A stretch of 35,993 nucleotides of DNA from contig CAKKTI010000111.1 of NCBI GenBank assembly GCA_920105805.1, positions 3,718 to 39,710 of the forward strand. The letters run 5' to 3'. Within the stretch, counting starts at the first letter, position 1; each line of letters starts with the position of its first letter. The position numbers and the translations under genes are program-made. A model generated the notes under the pieces. It made no database searches. It saw nothing but the letters and a program-made list of their open reading frames with translations, and was not told the DNA's origin. Below are positions 12,268 to 23,400 of this stretch, in pieces. Origin of the DNA: Condylostoma magnum (lineage: Eukaryota; Ciliophora; Heterotrichea; Heterotrichida; Condylostomatidae).

Positions 12268-12921
12268 ATGGAAGCTTTATTAGTAGTTGACATGCAAAAC
12301 GATTTTTTACAAGGGGGATCAGTTCATACTCAAGGCGCTAATTCTATAATAGAGCCAATAAACTAACTACGATAAAAGTTCTAAACTGTAATCTTCACTA
12401 AAAAGCTGCACTAAGAAAACCACTTAAGTTTTTACATCAATAATAATGGCAGCGGATTGTTCCAACAAGTTTAAATTGAAACAGGAGAAATGGCCACGAT
12501 GTGGCCAGTACACTGTGTTGAAGGTACTCAAGGCGCTTAATTCCCCTAATCCCTTCAAATTCAAAGCTCAGATATAGTAATAACCAAAGAAAATCATAGA
12601 TAATGGGTAAATCCCTCAGCATTTGGCAGTGAAAACTTTAAATCTGCGTTGGAGAATGTTCTTTAACAGCGGCAAATTTAAACTCTGTATGTATGTGGAT
12701 TACAATACGACTATGCAGTGGGTATAACAGCAGAGGACGCCGCTCTGAAGGGATTTGAAGTGTATTTAGTAGATGACTGCACCAGAGGCTTTAGGGACGA
12801 GAGTACCACTAACATGCGAAAACAGCTGGTTGACTCCAGAGTACAATTCATAGAGTCAGATGAAATACTTTAGTTCATAACTAAATTGCACTATACAACT
12901 GTTATACTAATACACCTTTAA
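12268..12921 (+). CDS. Nicotinamidase/isochorismatase-fold protein, probable pseudoenzyme
   Basis: The protein is 217 aa, close to yeast Pnc1 (216). The fold is recognisable: LLVVDMQNDFL with Asp8, NHLSF (residues 51-55), WPVHCVEGTQGAQ, Lys107 in ITKENH and CGLQYDYAVGITAEDAAL. Nicotinamidases convert nicotinamide to nicotinic acid with an Asp-Lys-Cys triad and a metal held by an Asp-x-His...His site. Here the triad Cys of the D-Y-C-V motif is Ala150, and the metal-ligand Asp of the usual DWHP motif is Lys46 (TKKLHQENH). Asp8, Lys107, His48 and the His of WPVH remain. Normal catalysis is therefore unlikely, and a binding or regulatory role or a different reaction is possible. It is cytosolic by sequence. 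The stop is uncertain: TAA 12919 (used here) or TAG 12871. The next gene starts 24 bp downstream. Confidence 0.85.
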
Positions 12922-12945
12922 TTTCATCCCTTAAAACCTATAAAA

Positions 12946-13290
12946 ATGCGGGTTGCCTGGCTGCTGCTTATAGCCCTGGTGGCCGCGAACTACTCTTCAG
13001 TAGTTCTGAAATCTTGTGCTAGATGAAAACTGAACAGACTCCCCCTGGTAAAAGAATTCATACAAAATGAAGCTTCTAAGTTTGGAGTAGACGTTTCCTA
13101 TGTTGGCGGAGACCCAAGACTGGTCTTCATAGATGAGGAGGGAAAGGAGGTAAAAGAAATAAATATTTCTGACCAAGACCCTGTAGGAATTTCAAGGATA
13201 CTAGAAGCTCATGGATTCTACGCTCACTGAGTCAAAAAATCGTCTATAAGTGAAGCTTCTCTGCAAATACCATCGGGGAAGTGGAGTTAG
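12946..13290 (+). CDS. SELENOM: Selenoprotein M/F-family ER redox protein with TGA at the selenocysteine position
   Basis: The protein is 114 aa. A signal peptide (MRVAWLLLIALVAAN) is followed by SCAR-x-KLNRLPLVKEF, where x is TGA 13024-13026 (residue 27). Human SELENOM has C-G-G-U-R-L-N-R-L at the same place, so the TGA sits on the redox-active selenocysteine of a CxxU motif. Downstream, YVGGDPRLVFIDEEG and EINISDQ match the thioredoxin-like core of the SELENOM/SELENOF family (xGxDPxLxLLD), and GFYxH...LQIPSGKW resembles the SELENOM tail GFYRK...QVPPEYVW. A second in-frame TGA (13228, residue 95) lies between those tail motifs and behaves as Trp. Stop TAG 13288-13290. Role: ER lumen thiol/selenol redox. 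Whether residue 27 is Sec or Trp cannot be settled from sequence. No SECIS is obvious downstream, where the convergent porin gene begins after 14 bp. Confidence 0.82.
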
Positions 13291-13304
13291 ACTAATACAT
13301 TTTA

Positions 13305-14187
13305 CTAAGGAGAAAGCTTTACTTTGAATCCAAATTTAACAGCTTTTGAGTCCATGCTGAAATTCTTTACATCTGTACTCAAACCTGCCAGAATTGTGAT
13401 ATTTGATGATAATTACTTCCTAGCAGCTATATTCAGTTTTCCTCCTAGCTCAAATTTTCCCTTTACTAATAAATCTTCACCTACATTCTAACCGATTCCT
13501 ACAGTTGCTCCTACCTATCCGTCGTTTTTATACGTAAAATTGCCTCCTACTTGCAAATCATTGGAAACTTGCTTGAATGCGGAAAAAATTAGATCTCCTA
13601 AGGCGATTTCGTTGCTGCTTTTACTTTAGTGTTTTACTGCTAATTAGTGATTTTTTTCGTGCCAGTAAGCAATGGCGTTGTAGTTTGTTAGTTTTTAATC
13701 GGAGATGCTATAGCCGAGGTCTAATCCTGCTCCGAATCTGGAAGTGCCGGCAACTGTGGATAGAGATACAGCTTGAGAGTCTGTTACCTTCAAGGAGGTT
13801 CTGAAGTTATCAATGTTGTATTCCCCTGTTAAGCTGAATTTGAAGGCTTCGTCTGTGTTGAATTGAGATTACAGTTCACCTTTTAGTGTAGCAGCTTTTA
13901 TTTATTCAGGAATGTAGCTGAAGGTTCCTTTGAAGTCGTTGGTGGTAGTAAGAAGACCTGAAAATGACACATTATCATGCTTTGAATCCACCTTAAAAGC
14001 AGCAGAGGTGTTATTATCTTAATTATACTCTCTTAGCTTAGCATATAAGTTAAGCCCATTTCCCATGGACTGTTTAATATAAACGCCGAAATTGTGATTT
14101 GCACAATATAATTAATTCAAAAGATCTAAGATAATACTTACTGTTTTCGTTTTTAGTTAAGTCTCTATAGCTTTGTAGATTGGCCAT
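13305..14187 (-). CDS. VDAC: Mitochondrial outer-membrane porin (VDAC-like), one 16-nt intron
   Basis: Removing the intron 14126-14141 gives a 288-aa protein, the normal VDAC length (about 283). After MANLQSYRDLTKNENN the chain is a run of alternating amphipathic strands. Examples are GLLTTTNDFKGTFSYI, FKFSLTGEYNIDNFRTSLKV, FGAGLDLGYSISDQKL, LQVGGNFTYKNDGQVGATVG and the closing VKFGFKVKLSP, which matches the beta-signal-like end of porin-3 family proteins. It forms the voltage-dependent anion channel passing metabolites across the outer membrane; VDAC rather than Tom40 is my best reading from length and pattern, not proof. There is no N-terminal presequence, as expected. Stop TAG 13305-13307 is followed directly by TAA 13302-13304. 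It is convergent with the SELENOM-like gene (14 bp) and lies 45 bp downstream of the next minus-strand gene. Confidence 0.8.
14126..14141 (-). other. 16-nt spliceosomal mini-intron in the porin gene
   Basis: On the minus strand the intron reads GTAAGTATTATCTTAG, a full GTAAGT donor and TAG acceptor in 16 nt. Without its removal the frame turns into non-porin sequence. With it, the codon for Asn is split and the protein continues NNLLNQLYCANHNFGVYIKQ. Introns of 15-16 nt are known from heterotrich ciliates such as Stentor and Blepharisma, which agrees with the code-based assignment. Confidence 0.85.
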
Positions 14188-14232
14188 TTATGAATTACTA
14201 AATTCAATCAATACAGATTTAACAAATATTTA

Positions 14233-17200
14233 CTAACGTATATGCTTCCTCCTACGTTTTTTAACCTTTTGTCTTGCTTACATAGCTTATTTGTATAATC
14301 GATCTTCTTTCTTTTCTCTGTATTGAATAATTGCTTGTATTGTCTCAAAAACAATCACGTATATTACAAAAATCATAATAATACTGACTATCAGCCATCC
14401 TATAACTTATTATTCCGTATATTCATATTCCCATAAAAAGCAAAAGTATAGTAAAGTTACACAAAAGTTGACTAGTTCTGATATTATCTGTGTGAGTAGA
14501 ATTGTTCACTGAATAAAAGGTCTTACTTATATGTAGTACACTATCAGAATAGCTTAAATAACTAATAGTAAAGATAATTTCAATGCACTAAATGGAATAA
14601 TAACTATTGAAATTGCAATAGCTAATCTTTGACTTAGAAATATAGGATAATAGTAAATACTTGGCCTTGAACCACCCTTTTAGTCCTCAAATAAAACACC
14701 AAATTTGACAGCTATTTTCACACTTCATTCTTCTATTTAATGCATATTTGTCTTGATGAATAAAACTAGCCACAAATGAAAGGCTATTAATAAAACTAAG
14801 ACTCCCAATGCGATAAAATAACTTGCTTGCTAATATTCATTTGATGGAGGATCCATCATCTAAAGCATTCCTCGTATTGTTAAATCAAAGAATACTTATA
14901 TCAATATCCTAAGAGGGATGTTATAAAACAAGTTCTTATATACTCTTTTTGACAACGTTTTAATCCTTTTATTAGACTTTTTCAGTACTATGATGATCAG
15001 TATTCCGAATATGATTATTAATAAAAATAAAAATATGTTAAAAGTGCTAAGAACGAAGTTATTTGTATTAGATGGCATATTAGAATCACTATCTAAATCA
15101 TAATCCTCTGCACTTATCGCTAATTCTTATAAAATATTTGGTACAATTTCCCAAAAGGAATTACCACCTAGAAAAATATCAATAAACTCCGGTGAGCTTA
15201 CACTAATCAAAGGAAGATAGGTCAGTACTTATAGCGTATTAAACAGTTACCATACAAATGACAAATTTTGCATAACAATTCCTATGATAACAGTTGAGCC
15301 ATATCCTACTGCTTTAATGGTTTAACTTGTAATCTTAGCTGATTCATTATCTACTTCAATCTATTCCAGCTCCTTTTCTGGTATTACGATTGCTTGTAAA
15401 GAGATAGTATAATCAAATTAGTCCAAACCTAGATCTAACTCATCCCTTACGTCTTTTAGTATTCTTATTATTATATATTATTTATCATTTAGTTTATTTG
15501 GCAACTCAAAAGTAATCTGATAAACCTATTTATCCTCTATTATTACCAATTCATAATCAAAGCTTAAATAAATTATGCTCCATCACATCTCTAAATCTGT
15601 TTTTTTTAACTAATGCTTCAATTTATTACTAAAAGTCAATTTTAGGACATTTTCTTCGTTTTATATAACCAAAATTAGTCAATCTTATTCACATCGAAGT
15701 CCTTTTAGAACATATCCTTAACTGCATTCGCAAATATTATGAGAACCAAGTCTTGCATTTTATATGCATTTTGAACAGTTATTAGGGCTTACAGAACATA
15801 ATTCACATGTTGTGTCGCATGGTAGACATTCCTTGTCATAATAATTCCCAGGTTAACAGGCATTATACAGGCACTTGCCAAAACCAGATAAACAAAATTC
15901 ACATTAAGGACATTCATTGCAGCTTAAAACACAGTCCACACACTATTTATTAGCATAATACAAACCTTCCGGGCAAGATGTTATGCAGCTGTTATCCTAC
16001 AATTACAGTGCGCTTTCCATACACTCATCACATTAAGATATATCAGGCCCACTGCAGGTTTTACAGTTATCAGCGCATGGTAAGCAGTTAATTCCATCAG
16101 CATAGGATCCATCAGGGCAATCTTTAACACAAACTTTATTCTAAGCCATGATTCAGCCATCAAAGCAAATACTGCATTCATACCCAAAACACTTTTTGCA
16201 TCCTTAGTAGCATGGAAGGCAGTCATTTTAAAAGAAGTAGAACCCTTCTTTGCATGCATAGCACTTGCCGTTAATCTAGTCACATAAAGTACACCCGTTT
16301 GAACACTTAATACACTCATCTTCTTATTAGTAATACCCAGGATCACACTTAAAATGGCAATTATTACCTATAAGTCGCATTCCTAGATTGCATTCTGAGC
16401 ATACATCAGGTTGTTAGAAAAAACAGACTTTGCATTAGCTTACATTGCAGTCTGGTCCAAAGTAGCATTGGTTTTCTATACAGTTATAGCATTCTAGTTA
16501 TCCGGAGTATGTGTATTATGGGCAATCACTTATACAGTTGTCTTATCCCTCGCATTGAGGATATTGGTCAATAAAGGCCTATAGATTTTGTATTAAAATT
16601 TCATAATTATAAATCTGAACTCTGTATATGAATCCTGTTAAGAAATAGTTGTTTACTTAATTGCTATCAACTCCACATCCAAATTTAATGATTTAAGTAT
16701 CTGAATTGTAATAAATAGGCAAATTTTCAGAGGTTTACTGTTTTAGCTCACCATTATTATATATTTTTATTACTTATTAGGGAGGACTTGCCACTGTAGA
16801 AACTGTTATTTGGATTTTTTATCAAATAAGCTATTAGATAGGAAAGTCTTCTATATTAAAAGTTTTCCCCATAAAGATTAAGCCTAAATTTTAAGAATTA
16901 TTCACAAAAATCTGTAAAATCTATTAATCATTCATCATATATAGGATCACTGCATTGTGATTAACTATTATATTCTATTTTATCCAAGCTAGTACAGAGA
17001 AATCTTAATATAGCCCGATATATTTTCCATTAGCCCAATCTTCATTCAAAGTAGTGCATTATTAGTACTATTATTCGAAATATATACCTCTTAAATTGTG
17101 TCTTAGTGGCAGAACTGCTCCTTGTATAGTAATAGGTAATTATTATACAGAATCCACATATTCCGCCAATGGAAGATCAAAAATTAGTTGATTATCTTTA

Positions 17201-17340
17201 ACAATATTTCCACTGCCATCCAGATAAGCACCACTTGGAACATAAGAAGGTTATAGAAATCTAGCTTATGTATCTAGGGCCTATTGATAATGTTGATTTG
17301 AAAGTATATTAACTATGAGATTAATGAGTAAAATAGCCAT
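14233..17340 (-). CDS. LamG/furin-repeat multi-pass membrane protein
   Basis: The product is 1,035 aa in one frame. It has a signal peptide (MAILLINLIVNILS). Residues about 60-250 have the look of a concanavalin/laminin-G domain (FSVLAWIKQN, ILQIFVNN). From about 253 to 550 there is a furin/growth-factor-receptor-type cysteine-rich region with many CxxC units (CSNGCTLC, CADNCKTCSGPD, CDTTCELC). A membrane-proximal beta-rich region follows. The first transmembrane helix is near 760-785 (FNIFLFLLIIIFGILIIIVL), with several more up to about 1015, and the short tail is basic (KKRRRKHIR). The architecture matches ciliate cysteine-rich surface proteins of unknown role. The C-terminal helices resemble in order those of the 20479-24773 gene more than the beta-helix pair. 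Stop TAG 14233-14235 is followed at once by TAA 14230-14232. Confidence 0.85.
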
Positions 17341-17472
17341 ATTATAATTAAAGCTAGGTGGAATATAAAGTTTATATAATGCATAAATATCTATTATAAG
17401 GCTTAAGAAACAGCTGTAACTACTGTATTTTACTTAATTTTTGCAATTACATTAATAAAATTGTTAAATAAA
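17341..17472. promoter_or_regulatory. 132-bp divergent intergenic region
   Basis: This gap lies between the start codons of the LamG/furin membrane protein (minus) and the SHIPPO protein (plus). It is AT-rich with TATATAATGC and TATAAGG. No conserved motif can be named, and promoter function is positional inference. Confidence 0.35.
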
Positions 17473-18042
17473 ATGAATGTACCTCGAAGAACTGAATTTT
17501 GAAGCAAGAGTACTTCTCCTGGCCCAGGACACTACTCAATACGATCACCGCAACCAAGAACCTATTCCTTTGCTAATTCTCCAAAAACTATATCATTTTT
17601 GCATAAAGTAACATCTCCTGGCCCCGGAACATATTATAACGATAAGAAAAACTTTAGATAAAGCAGAGTAGCGTTCACCTCGACTAGTAATAGATTTATT
17701 CCTTAGGAGCTTAATAATAATCAGTATTACTACAAAAAAGACTAAGTTCCTGACCCTGGATTTTACTAAGATAAGCAAATACAGCGTAAAAATGTAGCTC
17801 AATGAACTAATGCACCTTAATTTACAAAAAAATTTTAACTATTTGATGGAAAGGTTTGATTTTAAAGGCAGAGACTAAAAGAAAGGAAGCCTGAGATTTT
17901 ACCAAATAAAGTTGGTACTTCATTTCATAGGGGAAGTGCAGAGAGAAGGCTATGAGAGCCAAAGAATTGATAGCATCCTAATAGGCTCCCATCAAGAGGA
18001 AATCCTGGACCTGGAAGCTATTTTGAGAATTATTCAGTCTAA
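17473..18042 (+). CDS. SHIPPO-repeat (ODF3/CIMAP-like) ciliary protein
   Basis: The product is 189 aa. It carries the STPGPGxY-type SHIPPO repeat several times: STSPGPGHYS near residue 14, VTSPGPGTYY near 47, QVPDPGFYQ near 89 and GNPGPGSYFE near 175. SHIPPO repeats occur in outer dense fibre protein 3 (ODF3/CIMAP) and related microtubule-associated proteins of axonemes and cortical microtubules, which suits a heavily ciliated cell. The first two repeats are about 33 residues apart. The remainder is basic and low in hydrophobics, with no membrane segment. The start ATG is the first in frame. Stop TAA 18040-18042 follows the last repeat, and a TGA (18073) and TAA (18085) lie further on. The convergent acyl-CoA synthetase ends about 75 bp away. 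Confidence 0.85.
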
Positions 18043-18120
18043 TTTAATATTTCAAATTATTTTAGTTATTTGTGAATTTTAATATAACAATTATATACAT
18101 CGAAACTAAATCTAAGATTA

Positions 18121-20115
18121 CTAACTATAAAGTTCTTCTATAACATCTCTATAGTAATCAGCAGCTTTGCTTCTAATCAGCTTCATGGTAGGTGTTAAAA
18201 TTCCATTATCTATTGTAAAAGGTAATGGAGTTAAATGAATCTTTCTTACCAATTCTAATCCTGAAAGCTTATTATCTTAGACAATACCAGCTAAAATTTC
18301 CATAATTCCTTCTTTCGCCCTTTCATTTTAGCATAACTCACTAAATTCACCTTCAATTCCCTAAGATTACGCAAACTTTTGTAAATAATCAGGATCAGGC
18401 ACAATAATAGCAACTAAATAATCTCTAGTTATGTCCCCATATACAAAACACTAGGAAATAATAGGAGACATTTAATAAAAGTTCTATATTCTCTCAGGTG
18501 CAATATACTCTCCTTGGCTCAATTTGAATATATTAGATTTCCTATCTATAATTTTAATAGTAAAATCAGGCTATAATTCTACAATATCCCCAGTCTATAA
18601 CCAACCATTTTCATCAAACATCCTTGCTGTCTCTTCCGGATTTTTGAAATAACCAGGAGTCACAGTATTACCTCTAAACAGAATTTCTCCCCTGGGCTTA
18701 CTCGCTCCATTGTCATCTATAAAGTTTGTATAATAATTCATTTCAGGAACATCTCTTATCCTCATCTCAAGTTTCGGGTTTATTCCTCCTACTGTAGTTG
18801 TTATCAAATCTCCATGATGTATAGAGCAACCAGCCCCACTTGTTTCGGATTATCCATATCCCTCAATTAATTCAACACATAAAACTACTTTTATAAATTC
18901 TTTCACCTCTGGTTTCACCAATGCAGAGCCAACAGCTATCTTTCTTACTCGTCCTCCGAGCATTTTTCGAGCCTCGTAGAAGAAGATAGGATCGTAGACA
19001 GGATGAGTACAGTATCCCAGCCTAAGTCTTTATCTTTTAGTTTCTAGAATAGAATCAAACAATTGCTTCTAATTCTATGGCAAAGCTTCAAATCTTGCTT
19101 TCAATGCATCATAGATTCTATTTAAAATCCTAGGTACCATTATAATCAAGGACGGCTTTGCTATGTTTATTTCCTTCATCAAATTCGCTAAATTTCCTCC
19201 GAAAAATGCAACTTTTACTCTCAATAGTGATACAACGAATTAGACAGTTCTTTCCATAATATGCGCTTGAGGTAAGAATGAGAAATGAGTATCTGTTTAA
19301 TCAAGTTATGATTCTTAAGTTAACATTGACAGCATCATTCTTTTAGTAACTACCACTGCTTTAGGGTTCTTAGTAGTTCCACTTGTAAAAATTAGACTAT
19401 ACGGGCCGTCATCGTCAAATTAAGGTAATTCCTGTGTATTATTTCTACCAAATTCACAGATTTCCTCAAACCCGAAAATTTCTAGATTTTATTCCTAACA
19501 TTTCACCTAAGTTGATTCATCGGGGCTGCCGTTAATCTAAATCAGCGTTTTCAAGTTAAGCTCTGTCTGTCCTTATATCATTTCTAGTATTTTCGGGATG
19601 AAATTAGAATGAATGATCATAGCTTTTATCTTGGTTAAATCTAATAAATATAGTAGACTTTCTTAATCAATCATGGTATAGAAGGGCGCAAGTTGGAAAT
19701 TGTATAGTAATGATGAATAGTCAGTAATTGTCCATTCTTTGCAGTTTGAAGAGAAAATCCCTATCAGATGGAATTCCATATCCATATCATTTTCATGTTA
19801 AAGAAGGTTTTTGTATATGAGTCCTGATCCTAGCTCTATTACTTTATCGTAAGTTTGTTAGTAGCTAAACCACTCATACTGATCGTTGACTAATGTACCG
19901 AGAAACGGGGTATCTCGTCCTTGTTGAAGTAAGTTGATGTAAGTTTGTTACAGAGTAAATTATCTGTTTTTACACTCTTTTGCTAGACCCCTATCATCAT
20001 ATTCGATGAAACTGTATCTTTAAGTCCTTTTAACTATACGAGTACTGTTGGGAATCTCATCACCAAAGAAATCCCCGTAATCAATAGGCTTTTCATTAGA
20101 AGGAGAAATTCCCAT
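18121..20115 (-). CDS. ACSL: Long-chain acyl-CoA synthetase
   Basis: The protein is 664 aa, the usual size for eukaryotic ACSL enzymes (about 650-720). It activates fatty acids with ATP and CoA to acyl-CoA for lipid synthesis or beta-oxidation. Visible motifs are the AMP-binding loop YSLIFTSGTTKNPKAVV (around residue 240), FLPQAHIMERTVQ, GYGQSETSG (around 416, with the usual Thr of YGxTE replaced by Ser), WLQTGDIVEL (around 505) and DRKSNIFKLSQGEYIAPERI (around 525-545), the ACSL signature with its catalytic-lid Lys. The C-terminal LTPTMKLIRSK contains the conserved acyl-adenylate Lys. No clear N-terminal membrane anchor is visible. Stop TAG 18121-18123 is followed directly by TAA 18118-18120. 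In-frame TAA/TAG codons elsewhere read as Gln. Confidence 0.95.
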
Positions 20116-20478
20116 TTTTATTATTCAACAAACTTTTAGAATGATTTATTAAATTAATAAAACAAATATTGAATTGATTGTTTTTAGGGATTGTAGTTAT
20201 TAAAGCTAGAAGAATTTTGCATATTTTAAGAATAGTAAACAATTAGATATATTTTTGTTAAATTTCAAATAAGTAGTAATGTATTTATAGTTTTATATTA
20301 CTTAGAAAGAATTTATTAGCATTCTTAATAGTAAAACGATTAATGATAGTTAAAAGAGAAATATTATATCGATAGTATAAAAAGATTTAATTAACAATTA
20401 TATCAAACTGTAACTTTATATTAATGAATTGTTAATCTAAAACTAAAGCTGAGTTTGGCTCCCTAAATTTGTTGATTA
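20116..20478. other. Gene-poor AT-rich gap
   Basis: About 360 bp between the acyl-CoA synthetase start and the proposed end of the membrane-protein gene; both genes are on the minus strand. It is very AT-rich, with no convincing ORF, tRNA or repeat. Part of it may be the 3' end of the upstream gene if one of the later in-frame stops (TAG 20443 or 20437) is the real one. Confidence 0.5.
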
Positions 20479-23400
20479 TTATCGACAAACTTTATGCTTT
20501 ATTGAAATCCAAATATTATATAAACTCTCAATATTGAATACAATCAACTATCCTGTTGTTAAACAAAATAGCCCTAACATAATCATTCTGCATATAAATT
20601 ATTATCCTACATCATTGAGATTTTAATGATATAAAAAATGAATCAAAATCATTACAATCAATAGTACAAATTCTTGGATTGAATTGAGTACTTGTCCAAT
20701 GTATTTTCTTTTAAATGGCTTTATTAGAATTATTGCTCAAAGATAAAACACTTAACTTGCAATTATTCATTGTATTTAATATTATGGATTAGAAACTAGG
20801 ACAATGCTACTGATAAATATTATTCTCTTTATTTATACAAAAATAGCAAATCCACACTTATACTTTCCTTTCTCTTTATAATCTTCAAAAAATTACATAA
20901 GATTCTCATTTTAATAACTTTTCTTCATTAATATTTTGAAAACTATGATAATATGCAATACTAATACTAGAATAATTGCAAAAATAAGAAATAAGTATTA
21001 GATAATCGTTCTCCAATCTATATAATCAATATCTTTTATCTGTAATAATAAACCAAAGTAGATTGGCATAAAACATGAATAAAGAGATCTGAGAAATATG
21101 TTATAGATAATCTTTTTCCTCAAATTATTTATAAAGTTACTATTACACCTACTCAATATGCATAATATAAGTAGAATAATTAGAGTAGCAAAAACCATAG
21201 ACAATAAAAGCCCAGTATTGCCAATTATATCATTACTAATATCTTCCTTTTCGAATTTATCATTTAAATAATTTCCATTACCTTTTACATCCTATGTATA
21301 CTGATCTAAAAAGCTAAATGTAGCTAAAGATTACTCCCTCATAAAAGAGTTTAACTCTTCTGTATAATTTACTTGGATAAAAAGAAGATAGTAGATTATT
21401 TACATGAATTCAACTGAATTTCATAAAGCTCCCATATTGAATTAAATTCCAATAACAGAGAATCCTGTTGCTAAGCCAATACCACCTAATATGTTAAACT
21501 ATTCAGACTCCTAAGCTTGTTTAACCTATTATGAAAAAGCAGTGGAATATGTGTCTTCTAGTACAATTGAATAAGATTGATTAGTTGTAAATCCAAATAG
21601 GTTTTAAAACATCATATTAAAGTTTATTATTACATCTTATCCTGCTTTTACATCTGATAAAGGTGTAATTATTATCTCTATTTCTTTAAACTGTTCCTAT
21701 TCATGATCTAATTCAAAATTAAAGTCTATATTTTCCATTTATATCTGAATAAACTAGCTTAAGTTTTTATCTTATATAATATCACTGTTAAATGATATTT
21801 TCAGAGTATATTTCCCCTTACTCAAACCAATATAAGTTATTTCTGATTCAATTTCTTCATTAGAGCATCCATGTTCACTACATTTATATCCTTACTCAAT
21901 CCTACAAAACTAATTGCATCCATCCTCGTTAATCTAATTACCATCATCACATTCTACTTGTCCTAATATTAAGCCATCTCCGCATATTTCTTCACATTGG
22001 CTTTGAATTATTGATATATCTTAAATATTTTACAATTCTATCCTTCAATTATTACTAAATCCTTCTATTTCTTTGCATTGAATACATTATCCTTACATCA
22101 GAAAGTAACCTTAATAACAATCTAAACATGATGTCTTATTTTCACAAGTGATACAATTTTCACTACATTTTAGGCATTCATCTTCTATATAATACCCTTA
22201 TGGACAGATACATTTGTCATTTAAAGCAATGTAATTATGATCGCATTGAATACATCGTTTTTATTTATCAAGATAAAAAGTTCCTATACATTTACAATCT
22301 CCATCAATAAGCACGAAATCTTCTATGCATTTTTCACATATTTCATTGTAAACTTCACATCTAGGATCAACTTATAACTAAAATGCTAATTATTTGTCAA
22401 ACTTAAATGTAATATCAAATGGTTAGTATTCAATATTATCGATTTGTAGATAAAGTTCTAAACCATTATACAACTTATTTATAGAATAACTATAACTGTT
22501 AAACTATAATGAAAAATCAAAGTCATTCTCCATCTATATACTGAATGCCATTTAGTCTTATTATCATCCTATATATTTAACAGGCAATTCATTTACACAT
22601 AAATAGGGGTTATTTTATTGGTCATAACATATAAACTTGTAATCTTCTTCACAATATTGATTACAACCATCATCATTAATAAAGTTACCATCATCACATT
22701 CTAATTAACCTAAATTCAGCCCATCTCCACATATCTCTCTACATTATCCCATTATTTCTTTTTACTAAAATTCAAAGAGTTAATTTAATTCCGCTGTTCC
22801 ATTTTCTCCAAATCCTTTAATAGTATCACATCATATTTCATAGCATAAGTCTTATGTTAACTAACATCCTCTGCAACTATCTTCATATTATCCGCATTCA
22901 GCTATACAATTACTGATTGTAATATCAGGGTATAAATTCTACAAGCATTTATGATCCTTGCTTATAATATCTAAATCATTACTTTTATGATATATAATCT
23001 AGTAAAATATACCACTGAATTCCTCACTACCGAAGCTATGAGCTGAGAATTAGAAATCAATTAGTGGAGTTTCCATTTGATATAGTTAAACTTCAAAAAG
23101 CTATCAATCTGAAATATAATATCCTCCTTATAAATAATCAGAATAGTTGAGATACAAAAGTCTGAGGATAAGGAAGGACTTAGATTACTTTCATTTACAA
23201 TTACTATTTTTTACTTCCCTTCTAAATAATAGCCTTATATAGGAATATAGATTGGCTTTTCTTGCATAATAGCTTTATATCCATGACTTTCAATATTCTA
23301 TACAGATAAGTCAAAAATAAGTGGATAATAGTCTCCTTCAATACATCGATTGTTGTTATCTAAGGCAGATCAAATTGGACATCTACTTATACAGCTATTA

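Noticed and set aside
13321-13380. A second intron near the 3' end of the porin gene
   Set aside because: An apparent frame break came from a miscounted reading phase. The correct frame runs LSTDVKNFSMDSKAVKFGF to the stop without splicing.
13291-13420. A SECIS element downstream of the SELENOM-like gene
   Set aside because: I looked for an ATGA...AA...GA core in a stem-loop. An ATGA exists near 13405, but I could not find a convincing partner strand, and the region is antisense porin coding sequence. Absence by eye is not proof.
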